NCBI GenBank assembly: GCA_036507655.1
Contig: DATCIS010000011.1
Coordinates: 1-45,600, forward strand
Source of the DNA: 2-01-FULL-49-22 sp036507655
Lineage (GTDB): Bacteria > Patescibacteriota > Saccharimonadia > Saccharimonadales > UBA10212
Length of the DNA: 45,600 bases
Direction of reading: 5' to 3'
Both the position numbers and the translations under genes were made by a program. The notes below the pieces were generated by a model, which searched no databases, was not told the DNA's origin, and saw only the letters and a program-made list of their open reading frames with translations. Each line of letters begins with the position of its first letter. Positions within the stretch are counted from its first letter, which is position 1. Shown here piece after piece: positions 23,471 through 30,840 of this stretch.

Positions 23471-24646
23471 ATGCGTTATGTATTAATAGCCGGCCTTGTT
23501 TTGTCGATTAGTTTATTGGCGGTCGGTTTTTGGCTGTATCAAAGACCGTTGCCGGCCATCCGAGCCGAAGTGATCATCCCCGTCCAAAAGACTAGTGAAG
23601 CCATAAAGCTGCCTTGGCCATCCTATGGCCAGGCTGCGCTGGGGGCGGTCGGATTTGGGGTTTTGGAAAGAAATAACTCCTCTAAACCGGTACCGATTGC
23701 CAGTATTGCCAAAGTTATTACGGCACTGGCTGTACTCAAAGAAAAACCGCTTCAGAACGGACAACAAGGCCCTCTCATAACCATTACTGAAGCAGATGTC
23801 CAGCTTTATCGCGACTATTTGGCAAAAGACGGGTCTGTGCTACCAGTTAGCGCGGGACAGCAAATTACTCAGTACCAAGCACTTCAGGCTATGCTGCTGC
23901 CCTCAGCCAATAATATCGCTGATACTACAGTAGTTTGGGCGTTTGGTTCGGTTGATAAATTCATCGATTTCGCTAATCAGTTCGTCAAAAGTCTCGGGTT
24001 GAAGCAAACTCAAGTGGCTGATGCCAGCGGTTTTTCGCCAAAAACGGTCTCGACGGCTGAAGACCTAGTTTTCTTGGGGGAAGCCATACTTAAGGACCCG
24101 GTTTTGTCCAACATAATTAATCAGAGTGAGGCTAATTTCCCCGGGGTGGGGACGATTAGAAATGTTAACTGGCTGCTAGGCACTGATGGCATTTTGGGCA
24201 TTAAAACCGGAAACACCGATGAGGCGGGTGGTTGTTATCTGTTCGGCGCCAAGCGGACAATTACCGGCCAAAATGTGACTGTCATTGGTGCTATTTTAGG
24301 CGCTCCAACGAGAGATATAGCCATGGGCGATTCCCGTAGTCTAATCCAATCTGCTGATAACGGTTTTGAGATTGTCACAGCCGTTAAAGCTAACCAAAGT
24401 GTAGCTCGATACAATCTGCCGTGGGGTGGCAGTCTTGAGGCAGTGGCCGTTAATGAAATGAAGCTCCTTAACTGGAAGGGTAAAAATGTAGTTTTGGATA
24501 CCAACTTGTCTGATATACAAGCGCCAAAAACACAAAATTTCAGTGTTGGTTCTATAAAATCCGTATCAGGTGGTAGTAAATCGGTACCGGTCGTGTTAAA
24601 GCAATCGGTTATTGCCCCCTCCTGGACCTGGCGTATCTTTAGATAA
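23471..24646 (+). CDS. D-alanyl-D-alanine carboxypeptidase (S11, DacA-like)
   Basis: This extracytoplasmic enzyme trims the terminal D-Ala of peptidoglycan side chains. The 391-residue chain has an N-terminal signal or anchor (residues 2-23) and the penicillin-binding triad: Ser78-x-x-Lys81 in ASIAKVITALAVL, SAN in LLPSANNIADTT and KTG in GIKTGNTDEAGG. After the catalytic domain comes a beta-rich tail of about 110 residues as in PBP5. I start at MRYVLIAGL because a TATGAT -10 box at 23452-23457 lies over an alternative earlier ATG, leaving a leader of only about 5 nt. Confidence 0.9.
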   Translation: MRYVLIAGLVLSISLLAVGFWLYQRPLPAIRAEVIIPVQKTSEAIKLPWPSYGQAALGAVGFGVLERNNSSKPVPIASIAKVITALAVLKEKPLQNGQQGPLITITEADVQLYRDYLAKDGSVLPVSAGQQITQYQALQAMLLPSANNIADTTVVWAFGSVDKFIDFANQFVKSLGLKQTQVADASGFSPKTVSTAEDLVFLGEAILKDPVLSNIINQSEANFPGVGTIRNVNWLLGTDGILGIKTGNTDEAGGCYLFGAKRTITGQNVTVIGAILGAPTRDIAMGDSRSLIQSADNGFEIVTAVKANQSVARYNLPWGGSLEAVAVNEMKLLNWKGKNVVLDTNLSDIQAPKTQNFSVGSIKSVSGGSKSVPVVLKQSVIAPSWTWRIFR

Positions 24647-24652
24647 GATAAG

Positions 24653-24739
24653 TGGTGGGCGAAAGAGGACTTGAACCTCCACGAGCTTGCGCTCACTAGC
24701 TCCTGAAGCTAGCGCGTCTACCAATTCCGCCATTCGCCC
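24653..24739 (-). tRNA. tRNA-Leu (anticodon CAG), CCA encoded
   Basis: The complement has acceptor GGGCGAA/TTCGCCC, anticodon stem CTAGC/GCTAG with loop TTCAGGA (anticodon CAG). A long variable arm (GAGCGCAAGCTC) follows, then T-loop TTCAAGT, discriminator A and CCA. The long arm fits a class II leucine tRNA. Confidence 0.95.
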
Positions 24740-24826
24740 TTACCTCTGTTATTTTACGTGATTACTGGTGTTCCTGGCAAGTGAGGCGTGCTATCATAAT
24801 TACCAAAGTGGTTGAGTCTATCGATT

Positions 24827-26458
24827 ATGAGTAAGGTCGCACACTATCTGCAGGAGCATCTGCTTGGTGAGGTAACGGATAGCCCGGAGGTTAGACGACA
24901 CTTCTCACATGATGCTAGCATCTTACGTTTGGCGCCGGCCATTGTAGTTTATCCCAGGACTGAAAGCGACGTTCGCAAAACTGCCCGTTTTGCTTGGCAG
25001 CTGGCTAAACGCGGCCGCATTATGCCTGTAACTGCTCGAGGTGGTGGCAGTAATACTTCTGGTTCAGCTATAGGCAGCGGTATTTTGCTGGTTTTCACGG
25101 CCCACATGAACAAGGTGCTGATGCTCGATGCCAAGAAAGAATTCGTTGTAGTTGAACCGGGTGCAACCTACGATAAGCTCGAGCAAACACTTTACACACA
25201 CGGTTTATTTCTACCGCCTTATCCTAGTTCGCAGCACTATGCCAGCATCGGCGGTGGCATAGCTACCAATGCCATCGGTGAAAAATCAGTAAAATACGGC
25301 ACCACCGGACAATACGTTGAAAAGTTAAGAGTGGTTTTGGCGAACGGCGAAGTGATTGAAACCGGCCCACTTAGTAAACGCGAGCTTAACCGCAAGCTCG
25401 GACTGGCGACGTTTGAAGGAGAGATTTTCCGGTCGCTGGATGCGCTCCTAGAAGAAAACGCTGAACTAATCGGGCACGAAAGGCAGCGCGTCCGGGCCCT
25501 GCATAACGCTATGGGCTACAACCTATCCAGCGTCCGCAGCAAAAAGGGCTTCGATCTGACACCTCTGTTTATTGGCTCTCAAGGAACTCTCGGTATTATC
25601 ACTGAAGCAACAATGGAGGTAGTTTCCCACAATCCTATTACCAGCATGGCGTTAATCAGCCTGAATGACCTGAATGACCTTCATGAAATCCTGCCGGAAG
25701 TGCTGAAGCTTAAACCGAGTATTTTCGATATGGTAAACCGCTCCGCTGTTGAGCTGGTTTTGCAGATTAACCCAAACCAATTGGCCGGCGTCCTGGAAAG
25801 TCCTTCGGCAGACATCCATCTATTTATTGAGTTCGACGATGTGAAAGAGGGCAATCAGAAGAAGGCCATAAAAAATTTGCAAAAAATATTCAAAAAAATC
25901 GACGGTACCTTCCACTCAGGCACACATCGCGAAGAGATGGAGAGATATTGGAAGATTCGCCACAGTGTTAGTACTATCCTCACGCAACCTCACGGCCAAT
26001 CCAAGGCTGTGCCGGTAGCTGAGGATGTCTGTGTGCCTATTACCAGCCTGGTCGAATTTTTACACAGAGCGACAGAAGTCTATGGAACCAATGGCTTAAC
26101 GGCTGCAGCTTGGGGCCAAGCCGGTGATGGCGTAGTGCGTATGCAGCCAATGCTCGATCTAGGAGTAATTGGAGACCGCCAGAAGTTATTCAAGGTTTCT
26201 GAGGCAATTTATGGGGTGGTTAGGGATCTGGATGGCAGTATTACTGCCGCTGCCGGTGACGGCCGAATCCGCGCACCTTATATCTCTTCCGCCCATAGCC
26301 CCGAATTTTACAACTTGATACTGAAGGTCAAAAATATTTTTGATCCTTACGGGATTCTTAACCCGGGCGTAAAAACGGCATCGGCTAATGAGGTTAAGGC
26401 TTTGATGCGAGGTGAGTACAACTTGGCCCACCACCACGAACACCTCCCTCGCAGCTAA
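24827..26458 (+). CDS. FAD-linked oxidase/dehydrogenase (GlcD or D-lactate dehydrogenase type)
   Basis: This is a flavoprotein of the FAD_binding_4 plus FAD-oxidase C family, which oxidises 2-hydroxy acids such as D-lactate or glycolate. In 543 residues the N-terminal FAD domain shows RGGGSNTSGSAIGSGILLVF and VEPGATYDKLEQTL, followed by PPYPSSQHYASIGGGIATNA and GSQGTLGIITEATMEVV. The C-terminal cap domain contains VAEDVCVPI and WGQAGDGVVRM. The C-terminus is His-rich (NLAHHHEHLPRS). The ATG at 24827 is preferred to an upstream TTG. The acceptor could be a quinone; the substrate is not determined. Confidence 0.85.
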   Translation: MSKVAHYLQEHLLGEVTDSPEVRRHFSHDASILRLAPAIVVYPRTESDVRKTARFAWQLAKRGRIMPVTARGGGSNTSGSAIGSGILLVFTAHMNKVLMLDAKKEFVVVEPGATYDKLEQTLYTHGLFLPPYPSSQHYASIGGGIATNAIGEKSVKYGTTGQYVEKLRVVLANGEVIETGPLSKRELNRKLGLATFEGEIFRSLDALLEENAELIGHERQRVRALHNAMGYNLSSVRSKKGFDLTPLFIGSQGTLGIITEATMEVVSHNPITSMALISLNDLNDLHEILPEVLKLKPSIFDMVNRSAVELVLQINPNQLAGVLESPSADIHLFIEFDDVKEGNQKKAIKNLQKIFKKIDGTFHSGTHREEMERYWKIRHSVSTILTQPHGQSKAVPVAEDVCVPITSLVEFLHRATEVYGTNGLTAAAWGQAGDGVVRMQPMLDLGVIGDRQKLFKVSEAIYGVVRDLDGSITAAAGDGRIRAPYISSAHSPEFYNLILKVKNIFDPYGILNPGVKTASANEVKALMRGEYNLAHHHEHLPRS

Positions 26459-26487
26459 TTGAGTTTGTATCTGTTAGGCAGTATAAT
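26459..26487 (+). promoter_or_regulatory. Promoter of the tRNA-Leu-Val-Phe operon
   Basis: TTGAGT (26459-26464) and TATAAT (26482-26487) are 17 nt apart. The transcript would begin near 26495, just before the conserved leader hairpin. Confidence 0.75.
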
Positions 26488-26496
26488 TGTATCTGT

Positions 26497-26545
26497 TCTC
26501 AGCACAAAAACGCAACATTAGTAACGAGTTGCGTTTTTGAGAGGA
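26497..26545 (+). promoter_or_regulatory. Conserved leader hairpin, copy 1 (possible attenuator)
   Basis: A perfect 11-bp stem AAAAACGCAAC (26506-26516) with GTTGCGTTTTT (26528-26538) is extended by TCTC/GAGA. It is followed by GAGAGGAG. It sits about 10 nt after the predicted transcription start, well before the tRNA. A homologous hairpin precedes tRNA-Gly at 27111-27155. The T5 at its 3' side could make it a terminator. Confidence 0.7.
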
Positions 26546-26632
26546 GGAAGCGACCTGAGGCTGTAAGTACTTTTACTTGATCGAGTGGTAGGGTTGTAAA
26601 AAGTATGGAAGCCGACACGTCGATTCCGACGA

Positions 26633-26717
26633 GGGTGAGTGGTGAAATTGGTATACACGCAGCCTTGAGGTGGCTGTGCCGAAAGGCGTGGAGGTTCAAG
26701 TCCTCTCTCACCCACCA
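26633..26717 (+). tRNA. tRNA-Leu (anticodon GAG), CCA encoded
   Basis: Acceptor GGGTGAG/CTCACCC, anticodon stem around loop TTGAGGT (anticodon GAG), variable arm GCCGAAAGGC, T-loop TTCAAGT, discriminator A and CCA. It is directly preceded by CGACGA, as is tRNA-Gly. Confidence 0.95.
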
Positions 26718-26790
26718 TTCGACTCGCTTTCGCTCGCTCATGGTAAACCATTTGCGAGTTGAATGATCCTGAACGTAGTCGAAGGACCAG

Positions 26791-26867
26791 GGGCGCTTAG
26801 CTCAGTTGGCTAGAGCATCTCGTTTACACCGAGGAGGTCGGGGGTTCAAGTCCCTCAGCGCCCACCA
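26791..26867 (+). tRNA. tRNA-Val (anticodon TAC), CCA encoded
   Basis: Acceptor GGGCGCT/AGCGCCC, anticodon loop TTTACAC (anticodon TAC), normal G18-G19 in the D-loop, T-loop TTCAAGT, discriminator A and CCA. Confidence 0.96.
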
Positions 26868-26888
26868 GAATTGATAGAATATAACCAT

Positions 26889-26964
26889 GGCGCTTTAGCT
26901 CAGTTGGTAGAGCAGAGGCTTGAAGAGCCTTGTGTCCTCGGTTCGAGTCCGAGAGGCGCCACCA
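26889..26964 (+). tRNA. tRNA-Phe (anticodon GAA), CCA encoded
   Basis: Acceptor GGCGCTT/AGGCGCC, anticodon loop TTGAAGA (anticodon GAA), T-loop TTCGAGT, discriminator A and CCA. It follows tRNA-Val by 21 nt. Confidence 0.96.
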
Positions 26965-26989
26965 GAATTGACCACGACCTTTTATTCAG

Positions 26990-27024
26990 AAACGGTAGCT
27001 TAAGTTTTCTAGCTGCCGTTTCTT
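26990..27024 (+). terminator. Intrinsic terminator of the tRNA-Leu-Val-Phe operon
   Basis: AAACGGTAGCT pairs with AGCTGCCGTTT over 11 bp with one G-T, and TTTCTT follows. It lies 26 nt after tRNA-Phe. Confidence 0.75.
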
Positions 27025-27049
27025 CATGTACGGTCGGCTCAATTCTTAA

Positions 27050-27100
27050 CCCCAAAGCGGAACTCCCCGCTTTGGGGACCCCGGGAAAATTTGGTATAAT
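27050..27100 (+). promoter_or_regulatory. tRNA-Gly promoter with hairpin over the -35 box
   Basis: TTGGGG (27072-27077) and TATAAT (27095-27100) are 17 nt apart. The -35 box is part of the right arm of a perfect 11-bp inverted repeat (27050-27060 with 27067-27077, CCCCAAAGCGG), which could be a protein-binding or overlapping terminator-like structure. Confidence 0.7.
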
Positions 27101-27110
27101 TACCCCTGTT

Positions 27111-27155
27111 CTTAACAAAAACGCAAGATCTGGTCGAGTTGCGTTTTTGAGAGGA
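27111..27155 (+). promoter_or_regulatory. Conserved leader hairpin, copy 2 (before tRNA-Gly)
   Basis: AAAAACGCAA (27117-27126) pairs with TTGCGTTTTT over 10 bp and GAGAGGAGCGAC follows, as in the copy at 26497-26545. The distance from the TATAAT box is similar. The loop sequences differ. Confidence 0.7.
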
Positions 27156-27233
27156 GCGACATAGCACTAAGCCGAAGCTTTTGGCTTTAGACCCATCAAA
27201 GACAAAACGAGGCGAGCGCGTTAGTCGCGACGA

Positions 27234-27310
27234 GCGGGTGTAGCTCAGTTGTTTAGAGCGCTTCCTTGCCAAGGAAGAGGTCGAGAGTTAGAGTCTCTTC
27301 ACCCGCACCA
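27234..27310 (+). tRNA. tRNA-Gly (anticodon GCC) with variant elbow pair
   Basis: Acceptor GCGGGTG/CACCCGC, anticodon stem CTTCC/GGAAG with loop TTGCCAA (anticodon GCC), discriminator A and CCA. The D-loop is AGTTGTTTA, giving T at position 19, and the T-loop is TTAGAGT, giving A at position 56. The usual G19-C56 tertiary pair is therefore replaced by U19-A56. Confidence 0.93.
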
Positions 27311-27324
27311 TTTCAACCCAAACG
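27305..27324 (+). repeat. 20-nt direct repeat at the tRNA-Gly 3' end (left)
   Basis: It begins in the last bases of tRNA-Gly (GCACCA) and continues TTTCAACCCAAACG. The same 20 nt with one change (T to A) recurs at 28711-28730, also after a GCACCA end. The 1.4 kb between them holds the DUF1697 and DUF1428 genes. Confidence 0.7.
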
Positions 27325-27379
27325 TTTTTCAAACAATTGAGGTCAGTTCCTGTCTTATGCAATCAACGAGTTAATTAAA

Positions 27380-27934
27380 ATGAATACCTATGTGATACTT
27401 ATGCGCGGCATTAATGTTGGCGGAAAAAACAAAATACCAATGGCAGAACTAAAGCTGTTTCTTGAAGAACGGGGTTTTAGTAATGTCATCACATATATTC
27501 AGAGCGGAAACGTGATGTTGGCGTCCGACAAACCCGCTGACAAGATTAAAGCCCAAATTGAAGCTACTCTGACTAAAAGCTTCAAACTTGATAGCGAACT
27601 CATCAAAGTTTTGGTTTTGAGCCGTAAACAGTTTCAGGCCGTCATTGATCACAAGCCCAAAGGCTTCGGTGAACAGCCAGAGAAGTACCACAGCGATGTC
27701 ATCTTTTTGATGGATATTGATTCGGCTCAGGCTATGCCCATATTCGCTCCCCGAGAGGGAGTCGACACAGTCTGGCCTGGCGATGGCGTCATCTACTCGC
27801 AACGTCTCAGTGCCCTACGAACCAAAAGCCGGTTGAACAAAGTTATGACATCACCGCTCTACAAGTCTATGACTATTCGCAGCTGGAGCACGACAACAAA
27901 GCTATTAAAACTACTTGAAGAGCAGCTCGGCTGA
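27380..27934 (+). CDS. DUF1697 family protein
   Basis: This 184-residue cytosolic protein matches DUF1697, a widespread family of unknown function. Visible landmarks are the start YVILMRGINVGGKNKIPMAE, the segment VITYIQSGNVMLAS near residue 37 and the terminal PLYKSMTIRSWSTTTKLLKL. Length is typical. It is the first gene after tRNA-Gly in the accessory region and is not closely packed with its neighbours. No Shine-Dalgarno is obvious before the ATG (TTAATTAAA). Confidence 0.9.
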   Translation: MNTYVILMRGINVGGKNKIPMAELKLFLEERGFSNVITYIQSGNVMLASDKPADKIKAQIEATLTKSFKLDSELIKVLVLSRKQFQAVIDHKPKGFGEQPEKYHSDVIFLMDIDSAQAMPIFAPREGVDTVWPGDGVIYSQRLSALRTKSRLNKVMTSPLYKSMTIRSWSTTTKLLKLLEEQLG

Positions 27935-27980
27935 CAAATTGAAAGCTTTCACTAAATAGTTCAACTTTTGATTACCATAT

Positions 27981-28024
27981 TGCTCAATAGCCGATGTTTG
28001 AAATGCGTCAACGATGCCGCACCA
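27981..28024 (+). ncRNA. tRNA-like minihelix, copy C (probably decayed)
   Basis: It shares the upper stem and loop GATGT-TTGAAAT-GCGTC and the GCACCA end with the copies at 28673 and 30841. The left acceptor strand no longer pairs well and no TATAAT lies at the expected position. Probably a degenerate relative. Confidence 0.35.
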
Positions 28025-28154
28025 TTATAGTTGCCTTCCAGTAAGCCTTTTAGGGGAGAATTTCACAGACAAAACCTGAGTTAAAGATTATGTAAAACAT
28101 GTTTTAAGTTTTACACTTACTAAAGATGTAACTCTAATGAAAGGGGTAAATGAA

Positions 28155-28541
28155 ATGGCGAAATATATTGATGGATTTGTGCTTATAGTGCCCAAAGGCA
28201 AGGAAGATGATTACAAGAAAATGGCGGAAGAGGGGCGGGATACATGGATGAGGCATGGTGCGCTTGAATACTTTGAATGCAGAGGCGATGATCTCAAACA
28301 ACAGGAAATGGGTGAGGAAAAATCACGAGCTTTTGCCGAAATGGCGGGCGCAAAAAGTGACGAAAACGTATGGTTTTCCTTTATTGTTTTTAACTCCAAG
28401 CAACACCGCGATGAAGTAAACAAAAAGGTGATGGATGAAATGGATGAAAAGTATAAAGATAAAGACCAAAGTGATTTTTCAATGCCGTTTGACATGAAGA
28501 GGATGGCATATGGAGGATTTGAGGTGGCGGTTGAAGGATGA
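28155..28541 (+). CDS. DUF1428 family protein
   Basis: This 128-residue protein starts MAKYIDGFVLIVPKGKEDDY, the hallmark of DUF1428 (a dimeric alpha-beta barrel fold of unknown role). It ends with FDMKRMAYGGFEVAVEG, also typical. An in-frame ATG lies 18 nt upstream, but AAGGGG spaced 8 nt before the chosen ATG supports this start. Neighbours are a DUF1697 gene before and unknown genes after. Base composition is richer in A and Lys/Glu codons than the core genes, which may indicate acquisition. Confidence 0.88.
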   Translation: MAKYIDGFVLIVPKGKEDDYKKMAEEGRDTWMRHGALEYFECRGDDLKQQEMGEEKSRAFAEMAGAKSDENVWFSFIVFNSKQHRDEVNKKVMDEMDEKYKDKDQSDFSMPFDMKRMAYGGFEVAVEG

Positions 28542-28658
28542 AAGATCAAAAAATAGTTTCAAGTCCTTGATTAGATCCTAAACACAAGACACTAAGCCGG
28601 CTTCAAGTATTAAGTAAGTCGCCTGATAATCCGAATAACTCAACCAGGCGCTTTAGTT

Positions 28659-28664
28659 TATAAT
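28659..28664 (+). promoter_or_regulatory. -10 box of minihelix copy A
   Basis: TATAAT lies exactly 8 nt before the minihelix 5' G. The preceding 42 nt align with those of the copy at 30841, including a shared CTCA-core hairpin and TTTAGTT. Confidence 0.5.
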
Positions 28665-28672
28665 CTGTTATA

Positions 28673-28716
28673 GCAGCGATAGCTGACGTTTGAAATGCGT
28701 CAACTATGTTGCACCA
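28673..28716 (+). ncRNA. tRNA-like acceptor/T-arm minihelix, copy A
   Basis: This 44-nt segment folds as one hairpin. Its lower helix is GCAGC-(G)-ATAG with CTATGTTGC, followed by a C-A mismatch. The upper 6-bp stem is TGACGT/GCGTCA around a 7-nt loop TTGAAAT, ending in single-stranded ACCA. The loop resembles a T-loop (TTCRANT) with G in place of C56. With its TATAAT 8 nt upstream, transcription would start at the first paired base. No D or anticodon arm is present. Confidence 0.5.
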
Positions 28717-28730
28717 ATTCAACCCAAACG
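28711..28730 (+). repeat. 20-nt direct repeat (right copy)
   Basis: GCACCA then ATTCAACCCAAACG, matching the tRNA-Gly junction at 27305-27324 with one substitution. Confidence 0.7.
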
Positions 28731-28783
28731 ATACTTCAACCGGGAGCTTTCTAACATTTGGGGTCATTAAGGCCTCTTTTTGT

Positions 28784-28789
28784 TATAGT
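28784..28789 (+). promoter_or_regulatory. -10-like box (TATAGT), possible leaderless start
   Basis: TATAGT ends 7 nt before the ATG at 28797, the same spacing as the VIT1 gene and the minihelix promoters. No ribosome site precedes the ATG. Confidence 0.45.
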
Positions 28790-28796
28790 TAGATTA

Positions 28797-29066
28797 ATGA
28801 GTTTTGAGCAATTTGATGATAAAGAAAAAGAACACGAAGGCGAAAAATACTTACGCTTACTTGGACTCGGACATTTGGCTGACCGTAAGATAGCAACAGC
28901 TAGCGGTACAATACAGGCCAGAGACTTTTTAGATATTTGTGGTGAGCATGCCCGGCCGATACTTGTTGGTTTTGAGACAATGAGCCCCAATGACCCAAGA
29001 TACGGAGACACAAAAAACGCTTTGCGTAGCTTTGTTGGACAATACATAGAGGGGAGACAATCCTAG
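28797..29066 (+). CDS. Hypothetical small protein
   Basis: This 89-residue soluble protein (start MSFEQFDDKEKEHEGEKYLR) is not recognised. It is charged and mixed helical, with no membrane segment or signal. I choose the ATG at 28797 because it follows a -10 box by 7 nt; an upstream in-frame start at 28758 would lie before that promoter. It ends 26 nt before the long acidic protein gene, which has its own ribosome site, so the two are probably co-transcribed. Confidence 0.6.
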   Translation: MSFEQFDDKEKEHEGEKYLRLLGLGHLADRKIATASGTIQARDFLDICGEHARPILVGFETMSPNDPRYGDTKNALRSFVGQYIEGRQS

Positions 29067-29092
29067 CCAATAAAAACAGTTAGGTGGGCAAG

Positions 29093-30748
29093 ATGAGTGA
29101 TAATGAAACCTTGATAGCACCTGCCCAAACTGATGCTATTGGTATGCCACCAGCAGAAGCAAGCTATACCTATCAGCGGGCCGATGGAACAGTTGAGCGA
29201 GCATTTAGTGCAGAAGACGCAATTGCCCGCTGCCCTGTGCTTGGTAGACTAGCAATAGAAGCACCTGAGCAGGTTAATACTCTCTTGGAATTAGCGGCAC
29301 TAGGTAAAGAGAAAATAGAGAAAGAAAATAAAGAAGAGCCAGATAAGCCTAAGCTTGAAGAAAAGATAGAAGTTGAGCAAGAGCCTAAAACGAACGAGCC
29401 TAAAAAACAAATTACGGATACCAATACGGAGCGTACTGTCAAACCAGAGCCAGTCTTAGAAATCCAAGAGCACTCTTACGTTGAGCAAGGACTAGCCACA
29501 AAACCTGTCAATACAGCCACAAATCATCAGGCAGAGCCAATAATGAAGCAGGCTCAATCTGAAGTAACTCAAAGAGATGTAAAGGAAACGATTGAGCAAA
29601 CGTCTAATGTGACCCCTTTGGCCACACAGGGTGAAAAAACTGAAATAAGCCCGTCGACGACACAGCCACAAGTAATTGTTAAAAACACAGATAGAAGGAC
29701 AATAGTTGACCGCCCAGAACAAACTGATGCTTTTAGCCATCAGCAGCAATACGAGACCGATGCAGTAAAACCTGTGGTAGCCGAACTAGAGATTGTCAAA
29801 AGCTCAACTATCAGAGAACCTGAACCAGAGATAGTGCTCGCATCTGATAGCAACGATACCCTGAATGAAAGCTATGACGAGTCCGCTGACCTAGAGGGTG
29901 CAATTGTGGCTATGCCTGAAACCGAGCCAACTATCGCTGAGGCTGACTTCATAGACGAAGATTACCCTAGAAGCGAGCTTGACCTAGCGCCTCACGAATT
30001 AATAATTGAAAATGAACCAGAGATGGCAGATATGCAACAAAAGACCGAAGCTTATATAGATGAACAGCTTAGAGCATTATTTGAGCCTGAGACGGTTGAG
30101 ACATACAAGGAATTGCTTGCTTTGACAGCTGCTAACCAAGAAGGAGAGCCGTCTGTTTTTGAAGAAGCCACCATTGTTGGGCCTGTGCTAGAAGCTGATG
30201 CAGAGACAGCAACTCCATCAGACTTTGAAGCCTTTGTCGCCACACAACCAATTAGTGAAGAACCTGTAACTTTAGAGGCTATTCAGGAAGAAGCTAACGA
30301 GCAGCCGCTGGAGCAAACTTTAGTGCAGTTGGTTGAATTATTATCAGGAGCTCCTGAAAAAGCAGATGCTGAGACTGAAGAGAACAAGCTGTATGCAATT
30401 TTGCAGGGAATAGAAGATGCAATGCCCGCTTGTTATATAGGGCAAGAAGCCGCAGAAACAAAACCACGCATTACAGCTGAAATGACCGAGAAATTACTTA
30501 GGCTGTTGCGTGCATTGGGTTATGAAAACCCGAAAGAAGTTTTGGTTTCATTTGTAGCCAGATTTGACTTAGCATTTTTGCTGCAAACATTAAAGTATTT
30601 GTGCCAGCTAAATAATGAGCATAACAGGCAGGAGTTTTTAGCGGTTTTCTCTACCTTTCCAGCAAATGATGATGACGATACACGGCTACGAATAGGAAAA
30701 ATGCTTTTTGGCCTTATTGCTAAGCTCTCTCCTGAACCGAGTGTTTAA
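29093..30748 (+). CDS. Hypothetical large acidic, mostly disordered protein
   Basis: This 551-residue protein is not recognised. Residues 1-75 include YTYQRADGTVERAFSAEDAI. Residues about 80-370 are low in hydrophobics and rich in Glu, Pro, Thr and Gln, typical of a long disordered linker. Residues about 390-551 look like a helical globular domain (MTEKLLRLLRALGYENPKEV, then FLLQTLKYLCQLNNEHNRQE). No signal, membrane helix or catalytic motif is seen. AGGTGGG lies 4 nt before the ATG, favouring it over an upstream GTG. Codon and base composition are AT-richer than the core genes. It is a candidate scaffold or regulator of unknown partner. Confidence 0.7.
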   Translation: MSDNETLIAPAQTDAIGMPPAEASYTYQRADGTVERAFSAEDAIARCPVLGRLAIEAPEQVNTLLELAALGKEKIEKENKEEPDKPKLEEKIEVEQEPKTNEPKKQITDTNTERTVKPEPVLEIQEHSYVEQGLATKPVNTATNHQAEPIMKQAQSEVTQRDVKETIEQTSNVTPLATQGEKTEISPSTTQPQVIVKNTDRRTIVDRPEQTDAFSHQQQYETDAVKPVVAELEIVKSSTIREPEPEIVLASDSNDTLNESYDESADLEGAIVAMPETEPTIAEADFIDEDYPRSELDLAPHELIIENEPEMADMQQKTEAYIDEQLRALFEPETVETYKELLALTAANQEGEPSVFEEATIVGPVLEADAETATPSDFEAFVATQPISEEPVTLEAIQEEANEQPLEQTLVQLVELLSGAPEKADAETEENKLYAILQGIEDAMPACYIGQEAAETKPRITAEMTEKLLRLLRALGYENPKEVLVSFVARFDLAFLLQTLKYLCQLNNEHNRQEFLAVFSTFPANDDDDTRLRIGKMLFGLIAKLSPEPSV

Positions 30749-30826
30749 AACCAGTGGTTGAAAAATTCAATCAGGCATCAAGCAGGTTGCCCGATAAGTT
30801 AAACACCTCAGCAAGGTGTTTTAGTT

Positions 30827-30832
30827 TATAAT
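30827..30832 (+). promoter_or_regulatory. -10 box of minihelix copy B
   Basis: TATAAT exactly 8 nt upstream of the minihelix 5' G, preceded by a CACCT-CAGCA-AGGTG-TTTT hairpin that could end transcription from the upstream gene. Confidence 0.5.
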
Positions 30833-30840
30833 CATTATTA

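Noticed and set aside
26497..27155. T-box leaders before the tRNA units
   Set aside because: No T-box sequence or specifier loop, and the downstream genes are tRNAs rather than amino-acid genes.
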